Of a DNA stretch of 7,692 nucleotides, positions 1-4,959 are shown in pieces. Position 1 is the stretch's first letter, and the number at the start of each line of letters is the position of its first letter. The DNA comes from CAZGZU01 sp964529855 (GTDB lineage: Bacteria; Patescibacteriota; Minisyncoccia; Portnoybacterales; UBA2143): positions 1 through 7,692 of the forward strand of contig CAZGZU010000026.1 of NCBI GenBank assembly GCA_964529855.1, given 5' to 3'. A program made the translations under genes and the position numbers. Under the pieces are notes generated by a model. The model worked only from the letters and a program-made list of their open reading frames with translations. It was not told the DNA's origin and made no database searches.

Positions 1-1184
1 GTGTTTTGACGGCTTATCCTCAGGGAGATAATCTGGACAAGAATGATGATTATCCGGAAGGAACTTTGTTAAGAGGGGCTGGTCCGGAGGTTTATCTGAT
101 TGAGTCGGGGGAGCGGCGCTGGTTTCCCAGCCCGGCTGTTTTTGAAGGAAATGATTTTGGCTGGAGATACATTTATGATGTTGATGAAGAGGATTTAGAG
201 GACATTCCTCTGGGTGACAATGTTTCCCTGGCCGAAACGAATAGATATCCTGAAACATTCATTCTGGAGGGTCCGGCCGAGGGAGCGATTTTGGAAAGCG
301 ACCAGGCAAGTTTTAAGTATTCAGGAACTAATCCCTTGGGGTCGGTCAGTGATTTGTCTTTTGAAACCTATTTAGTCGGTCATGATGATAAATGGCACAA
401 TCAGCGGTCGCGTTATACGCTTAGTTATAATTTGTCCGATGAAAGCCGGGCCTATACTTTTTACGTGCGGGCTAAAAATAAACAGGGCTATGTTGACCCA
501 ACCCCGGCTTCTTTAAGCTTTCAGGTGGGCGTTTCGTCTGATTTCCAAAAAGTGGAAATCAGAAGCCTTCATGCCAAGGAAAGCGATTTTAAGAAAGATT
601 ATTTTGTTTTGCGGAATAATAGCAAAGAGACCATCAATATTACCGGCTGGACCGTCAAAACCAAAGCAGAGACGATTGTTGTACCCAAGGCGGTCAAAAA
701 ACTACAGGTTCCCTTTTCAGGAAGTTATACTTCTGATATTGAATTAGGTTATCACGACGAAGTGATTGTTTCAGCCGGCCTAAGTCCCAATGGAACAAAT
801 TTCCTGACCAATAAATGTACCGGTTATTTGGACCAGCTTTCCCAGTTCCATCCTTCTTTGAATGAGGATTGTCCTTATTTGGATAAGTCAAAGCATAGTC
901 ATTTGAAAGACACCTGTCGTGATTTTATTGATGATTTGGGTCGTTGCGAGATACCGAATTATTCCAAAAATATGGCTGTTAGTTCAGATAGTCAGTGTAC
1001 CGGTTTCCTGACAGAACACTTTGCTTATGAGCCGTGTTATGATGCTTATTATCAGGACCCGGACTTTCTTGATAGCAAATGGCGGGTTTTTCTGGGCAGG
1101 TCAGCTGATATTCTAGACAACAGCAGCGATACAATGATTTTACGAGACAGAAGCGGTTTGAAAGTTGATGAGTATGAGTATTAG
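1..1184 (+). CDS. Lamin-tail domain surface protein, 3' part (N-terminus outside window)
   Basis: The reading frame is open from the left edge (first full codon at 3) and the TTG at 6 has no ribosome binding site, so the true start lies upstream. Residues here are counted from codon 6. Residues 17-72 form a module with aromatic and glycine positions (GPEVYLIESGERRWFPSPAVF) like those repeated in exported Parcubacteria proteins. Residues 81-176 look like an Ig/fibronectin-III-type beta-sandwich ending in YTFYVRAKN and VDPTPASLSF. From about 180 the protein resembles a lamin-tail (LTD) domain, with N-x-GWTV at 211-216 and a DRSGLKVDEY ending. Six cysteines (271, 289, 304, 314, 331, 344) sit in a spacer within the LTD and could form disulfides outside the cell. 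Such proteins are thought to be secreted or wall-attached; no enzymatic motif is visible. The domain calls rest on recalled family patterns, not a search. The signal peptide, if any, is not in the window. Confidence 0.8.
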   Translation, partial: VLTAYPQGDNLDKNDDYPEGTLLRGAGPEVYLIESGERRWFPSPAVFEGNDFGWRYIYDVDEEDLEDIPLGDNVSLAETNRYPETFILEGPAEGAILESDQASFKYSGTNPLGSVSDLSFETYLVGHDDKWHNQRSRYTLSYNLSDESRAYTFYVRAKNKQGYVDPTPASLSFQVGVSSDFQKVEIRSLHAKESDFKKDYFVLRNNSKETINITGWTVKTKAETIVVPKAVKKLQVPFSGSYTSDIELGYHDEVIVSAGLSPNGTNFLTNKCTGYLDQLSQFHPSLNEDCPYLDKSKHSHLKDTCRDFIDDLGRCEIPNYSKNMAVSSDSQCTGFLTEHFAYEPCYDAYYQDPDFLDSKWRVFLGRSADILDNSSDTMILRDRSGLKVDEYEY

Positions 1185-1218
1185 TATCTTTTTTTAGGTT
1201 TGACATTAAGAGCTACCT

Positions 1219-1282
1219 AAGGTTTGGCCTCGAGGACTACGATCTTGCCGAAGGCAAGGTCGTATCCGAGAGACCGAACCTT
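1219..1282 (+). repeat. Long imperfect hairpin (repeat module B facing a degenerate copy)
   Basis: Positions 1219-1227 pair with 1274-1282 (9 bp) and 1238-1249 pair with 1253-1264 (12 bp) around a GAA triloop. The single odd pair in each stem (T1225/G1276 and T1243/G1259) is a G-U wobble in + strand RNA. The left arm begins with module B (aaggtttggcctcg), which recurs at 7573-7586 and inverted at 4915-4928. No T-run follows, so it is not a textbook intrinsic terminator, although it lies between the lamin-tail gene and the operon and could insulate them. Confidence 0.7.
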
Positions 1283-1298
1283 AATTCAGGTCGTACTC

Positions 1299-1326
1299 GA
1301 GGCCGTAGGTTTTGAGGCCGGGCCTT
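1299..1326 (+). repeat. Solo half-site (right arm) of the 105-bp palindromic element
   Basis: This 28-nt stretch matches the right arm of the element at 4883-4910, and differs at one base (position 1299) from the reverse complement of the arm at 7597-7624. It is followed by gatt, as is the arm at 4883-4910. No left arm or core is present, so it is a decayed or solo copy. It reaches to within 63 nt of the start codon of the acidic protein gene. Confidence 0.8.
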
Positions 1327-1333
1327 GATTAAA

Positions 1334-1352
1334 TCTTAGAGATTCCCTAAGA
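1334..1352. promoter_or_regulatory. Small dyad upstream of the operon
   Basis: A perfect 6-bp inverted repeat (tcttag / ctaaga) with a 7-nt spacer lies 36 nt before the first operon start codon, in the only non-repeat part of the intergenic region. It is the right size and place for an operator or a weak hairpin. No convincing -35/-10 pair could be fixed next to it, and a 6-bp dyad can arise by chance. Confidence 0.2.
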
Positions 1353-1372
1353 ATGCTTTTCATGTTAAAATA

Positions 1373-1380
1373 AAAGGAGG
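1373..1380 (+). promoter_or_regulatory. Strong Shine-Dalgarno site of the operon's first gene
   Basis: The sequence aaaggagg ends 8 nt before the ATG at 1389, close to ideal spacing. It is the only strong ribosome binding site in the window and settles the start of the acidic protein gene. The downstream genes lack comparable sites and probably rely on translational coupling. Confidence 0.85.
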
Positions 1381-1388
1381 GTTTTGTT

Positions 1389-1931
1389 ATGGTTGAGTCA
1401 AACCAAAAATCAGTTGAGAATGAGGCGGCTCCTGTCCAGGAACCTGGTGCTTCAGCGGACAAATACCAGGAACCGGTTGAAGATGAATCAGCTATTTTAC
1501 TGGAAGAAAAAGAAGAAAAGTCACCCCTGATTGAAGAAGCTCAAGAAGCGGTTCCGGAAACGGGAGAAAAACCAGTTGAAGAAGAGCCAAAAGCGGTTGA
1601 GGGAGAGAAAGTTGAAACAGAGCCGGCTAAAAAAGTTCCAAAAGCAGAGACAGAAGAACTGGCTGTGGAGGAGAAAGTAGAAGAGGCGACTGGTTCAGTC
1701 CCGTCTCCGCCATCTGCCCAAGCCCGCAAAAAAGCCGGCCAGCTCGTGGATTTAGACCGGGCGGCTCAAGTTAAAGCGCTTTGCGACCTGGCTTTTGACA
1801 AAGGGATTAATTTTGCCATTGAAGTGGCCAAGGCCCTGGATAATGCTTATGTTTTAGACGAATTCCACGATGCCTTGGTTGATGAATTGAGCGAAAAGTT
1901 GCTGGAAGAGGGGGAATTGAAGAAAGTTTAG
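1389..1931 (+). CDS. Acidic low-complexity protein with conserved C-terminal helical domain
   Basis: The product is 180 aa, starting at an ATG with a strong Shine-Dalgarno site. Residues 1 to about 112 are dominated by Glu, Pro, Ala, Lys and Val and should be disordered and strongly acidic. Residues 117-180 are different: an ordered, mainly helical segment with the pattern QVKALCDLAF, a short turn at DNAYVLDEFH and a final amphipathic helix. That C-terminal pattern is one I recall from uncharacterised CPR proteins encoded next to the VirD4/TraD-like ATPase. There is no signal peptide or membrane segment, so it should be cytoplasmic. The gene ends 7 nt before the ATPase gene, which suggests co-translation and a shared task, perhaps as an adaptor or substrate-binding partner of the ATPase. 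The function is unknown; the adaptor idea is inference. Confidence 0.8.
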   Translation: MVESNQKSVENEAAPVQEPGASADKYQEPVEDESAILLEEKEEKSPLIEEAQEAVPETGEKPVEEEPKAVEGEKVETEPAKKVPKAETEELAVEEKVEEATGSVPSPPSAQARKKAGQLVDLDRAAQVKALCDLAFDKGINFAIEVAKALDNAYVLDEFHDALVDELSEKLLEEGELKKV

Positions 1932-1938
1932 AAGACCT

Positions 1939-4454
1939 ATGCTCGCATTCCTTTCTCTGGGTTTTAACCAGATTCTTCTATTAGTAGTTTCAGTGTTGCT
2001 GCTGGCTATTATTCTCATAGGCAGTTTGCTTTTCATTTTACGCCTAAAAGGCAAAGGGAGGATAACGCGGGCTTTAAATATGAGCCTGTTTTTAGTTACC
2101 TTGCCGCGCAAGGTCAGAAGAGCGGAAGGAGAAGCGCCAAAAGGCGAAAAAGAGATTGTGGCGGTTATGGAACAGCTTTATAGCAGCTTAAGCAACATTA
2201 AAGAAAGCAAGGATGTTTTTGTTTATGGTCAGCCCTATCTGGCTTTTGAAATAGCCACTCCTCAGGTGGGTGAAGAAATTGCTTTTTACATGGCCGTGCC
2301 CCGTCGTTACGAAGACGTTATTGAAAAACAAATTCACGGTTTTTATCCGGATGCTTCCATTGAGAGGGCCGAGGATTATAATATTTTTAATCCGGAAGGG
2401 ACGGCTGCCGGCAGTTATTTAAAACTGGCCCGCGGTTATGTTTTGCCTTTCAAGACCTATCAAAACTTGGAGACCGACCCGCTTAATGAAATTACCAATA
2501 CTTTAAGCAAACTGGCCGAAAAAGGGGAAGGAGCGGCTATCCAGATTCTTATTCAGCCGACCCCCTCAAAGCAGTGGGCTAAGCTGGGTTTGAAAACCGC
2601 CAGAGAAATGCAGCAGGGCAAGAATTATGAATTTGCCAGGGCAAGAGCCGGTCAGGGCTGGTTACGTCGGAATATGGGCTATGCTGCGGAAGCGCTTAAA
2701 GGGTCTCCTTCAGTCAAAACAGAATCAGGTCAACCTTTGGAAGAAGGCCAGGTCGTGCTAACGCCTCTTCAGCAAGAAGTTATCGGGGCCCTGGAAGGTA
2801 AAGCCAGCAAAGCCGCTTTCCAGGCCAATCTTCGTTTGTTGGTTTCGGCGGCCACTCAGGAGCGGGCCGAGCAAATTCTTGGTCATTTGGAGGCAGCTTT
2901 TGTCCAGTTTAACGCGCCTAACCTCAATCAATTAAAGTCATTCCGCATGAAAAAAGGCCGCGGCTTGAAAAAACTGGTCTATAACTTTTCCTTCCGTTTA
3001 TTCAATAAAAAACAAAGCATGATTTTGAATACCGAAGAACTGACCAGTTTATTCCATTTTCCAACCACTACCATTCAGACGCCCAAGGTCAAGTTTATGA
3101 AGGCCGAACCGGCCGCTCCGCCGGCTAATCTGCCCAAAGAAGGCGTTATTCTGGGCAAAAATCTTTATCGGGGACAGGAAGCTGTAGTCCGTCTGCAGGC
3201 CGAGGACCGGCGCCGTCATCTTTACGTGATTGGCCAGACCGGTACGGGCAAATCGGTCTTTCTGCGCAATATGATGATTCAGGACATTAAAGACGGACAG
3301 GGGATTGGCGTTTTAGACCCGCACGGTGATTTGATTGAAGAAGTTTTGGGATTGATTCCCAAGGAGCGGGCCGAAGACGTTATTGTCCTTGACCCGTCGG
3401 ATTTGGAGCGTCCTTTGGCTTTGAATATGCTGGAATATGACGCCAAATATCCCGAACAGAAGACGTTTGCCGTTAATGAGTTGATAAATATTTTTGACAA
3501 ACTTTATGATTTAAAGGCAACCGGCGGACCGATGTTTGAACAATATACCCGCAATGCTCTTTTGCTTCTGATAGACGACCCCAGCGAGAAATTCACTTTA
3601 ATGGAAGTGCCCAAGCTGCTGGCTGACAAGGAATTCCGCACTCGGCTCCTGGCCAAGTGTCAGAATATGGTGGTCAAAGATTTCTGGGAAAAGGAAGCGG
3701 AAAAGGCGGGCGGCGAGGCCTCTTTGGCCAATATGGTTCCTTACATTACTTCCAAGTTCAATGTTTTTATCGCCAATGACTATATGAGACCGATTATCGG
3801 CCAGTCGGTCAGTTCGCTTAATTTCCGGGAGATTATTGATGACAAAAAGATTCTTTTGGCTAATTTGAGCAAGGGTCGTTTGGGCGACGTGAACAGTTCT
3901 TTATTGGGTTTGATTATTACGGGTAAATTATTGATGGCTGCTCTTTCCCGAATTGATATGCCCGAAGAAGAACGTCAGGACTTCTATCTCTATATGGACG
4001 AATTCCAGAATTTCACCACTGACAGCATTGCGACAATTCTTTCAGAAGCGCGCAAATATCGTCTTTGCCTGACCATTGCCCATCAGTTTATCGGCCAATT
4101 GGGAGACAAGATTCGCGAGGCGGTTTTCGGCNNNNNNNNNNGGTAGGCGCTGATGACGCCGAGTTTTTGGTCAAGCAATTTGAGCCGGTTTTTGATACCA
4201 ATGACTTGATTAACATTGATAATTTTAATGCTCATATTAAGTTGATGATTCATAATGAAACTTCCAAGGCCTTTAATCTTTTAACCTATGCGCCGGAAAA
4301 GAGCAATCCGGAGATAGCCAAGGCCATTAAAGAAGTTTCTCGTCTGAAATACGGCCGGGAGAAAAAAGCGGTTGAAGAGGAAGTTGCCCGGCGTTGGCAG
4401 GCCTCGGCTGTCTCAGCGGAGGGTTCGCCAGCGCCGGAAGCCGAGGTCAAATGA
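1939..4454 (+). CDS. VirD4/TraD-like type IV secretion coupling ATPase (interrupted by assembly gap)
   Basis: This is a membrane-anchored P-loop ATPase of the FtsK/HerA-like coupling-protein group, which typically forms a hexamer that pumps DNA or protein to a secretion channel. One membrane helix lies at residues 10-35, followed by a basic cytoplasmic stretch and a family-specific region up to about 400. Motifs: Walker A GQTGTGKS at 432-439, GVLDPHGD at 457-464, Walker B LYMDEFQNF at 684-692 with D687/E688, and an AHQ motif at 714-716. The frame reads to Gly731, hits the 10-N gap, and resumes one base after it at GTA 4143, continuing 103 residues to TGA 4452-4454. The apparent stop at 4144-4146 exists only if the gap is exactly 10 nt. 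Known relatives have about nine residues (NVG....FR) here, giving roughly 843 aa. The start ATG is 7 nt after the previous stop, with only weak Shine-Dalgarno character, suggesting coupling. Conjugative transfer is not proven: no relaxase or VirB4 is in view. Confidence 0.9.
4132..4141. other. Assembly gap (10 N) inside the coupling ATPase gene
   Basis: The run of ten N is a placeholder. The upstream frame ends on a codon boundary at 4131, and the downstream frame needs one base (4142) to complete the codon before 4143. The missing length must therefore be 2 modulo 3, which 10 is not. The gap explains the false in-frame stop. Confidence 0.95.
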
Positions 4455-4804
4455 TTATGACCACTTACAGCGTATTTATTAAGGATGTTTTTCTGGATAC
4501 CATCTGGCAGATTTGTTATTTTCCTGTCTGGTGGTATAGCCAGGGTTTGAAAAAGACAGCTCTTTTTTGCTGGCAGAGAGTTAAAGACGGCTGGCGAGTG
4601 CTGGCTTTGTTAATTCTCATCAAGAGTTTTTTCAAGCCGATGTATGCCCAGACAGGTTGGGCGGCCTATGCTTTAAGTTTGAATACTCATTTCTGGCAGA
4701 TTATCTGGCGGAGTTTTTTGATGACTGTCTGGGTTGTTTTCTGGCTTTTGGTTTTATTGGGTTGGCTAATTCTGCCGATTTTCGTTATTTGGCAATTAGT
4801 GTGA
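4451..4804 (+). CDS. Small conserved membrane protein of the coupling-ATPase operon
   Basis: The product is 117 aa, beginning at the ATG that overlaps the ATPase stop codon (ATGA at 4451-4454). This overlap is a classic sign of translational coupling and is why the upstream in-frame ATG at 4394 is rejected. The chain is rich in Trp, Phe and Leu. A hydrophobic segment with FPVWWYSQGL lies at 24-33, a further hydrophobic stretch runs at 48-60, a KPMYAQ motif at 62-67, and a long hydrophobic region at 84-115 could be one long or two short membrane helices. The FPVWWYSQGL and KPMY signatures match an uncharacterised CPR membrane family that I recall next to this type of ATPase. It could be a membrane anchor or channel partner for the ATPase; that role is inferred from operon structure only. 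The stop codon is followed one base later by the palindromic element. Confidence 0.8.
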   Translation: MIMTTYSVFIKDVFLDTIWQICYFPVWWYSQGLKKTALFCWQRVKDGWRVLALLILIKSFFKPMYAQTGWAAYALSLNTHFWQIIWRSFLMTVWVVFWLLVLLGWLILPIFVIWQLV

Positions 4805-4805
4805 C

Positions 4806-4910
4806 AAGGCCCGGCCTGAAAACCTACGGCCTTGCCCAACGATACTCTTTTAATCATACTCATTTAAAGTATTTAAGATGGAAAGGCCGTAGGTTTTCAG
4901 ACCGGGCCTT
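4806..4910 (+). repeat. 105-bp palindromic intergenic element, complete copy
   Basis: Left arm 4806-4833 and right arm 4883-4910 are 28-nt inverted repeats with one mismatch (C4815 against A4901). The 49-nt core holds a second, short stem: 4842-4846 (atact) with 4868-4872 (agtat). The unpaired core ends, gcccaacg at 4834-4841 and ttaagatgga at 4873-4882, are identical in the reverse-oriented copy near the right edge. The element starts one base after the stop of the small membrane protein gene. It could be a REP/BIME- or MITE-like element, or a structured RNA in the read-through transcript. Which strand is functional cannot be told. Confidence 0.85.
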
Positions 4911-4914
4911 GATT

Positions 4915-4952
4915 CGAGGCCAAACCTTACGTATGTTTTGAGGCCCGGCCTT
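4915..4952 (-). repeat. Module B (inverted) plus degenerate half-site
   Basis: Positions 4915-4928 are the reverse complement of module B (aaggtttggcctcg). Positions 4929-4952 resemble the last 24 nt of the right arm, with three mismatches. Together with the element at 4806-4910 they form a compound block that fills almost all of the space between the operon and the Clp-like gene. Confidence 0.7.
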
Positions 4953-4959
4953 AAAAAAC

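Noticed and set aside
1238..1264. Intrinsic terminator for the lamin-tail gene
   Set aside because: The stem is strong but has no following T-run; the T-run at 1189-1195 precedes the hairpin. A Rho-like or insulator role remains possible.
1325..1371. Sigma-70-type promoter (ttgatt with a -10 near 1348, or taaaat at 1366-1371)
   Set aside because: The first has a poor -10, and the second would start transcription inside the ribosome binding site. Neither is better than chance in this AT-rich stretch.
1939..4146. Frameshifted or truncated ATPase pseudogene
   Set aside because: The stop at 4144-4146 depends on the N run being exactly 10 nt. Motifs are intact on both sides and the frames join with a family-typical insert.
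4065..4454. Separate gene starting at 4065
   Set aside because: Its residues before the gap are an out-of-frame reading of the ATPase gene; only the part from 4143 on is real, and it is the C-terminus of the ATPase.
4452..4804. TGA read as glycine (genetic code 25)
   Set aside because: Both TGA codons fall exactly at expected gene ends, one in an ATGA overlap and one just before the repeat.
4657..4941. Open frame running from the small membrane protein gene into the repeat
   Set aside because: It overlaps the membrane protein in another frame and its second half is translated palindromic repeat.
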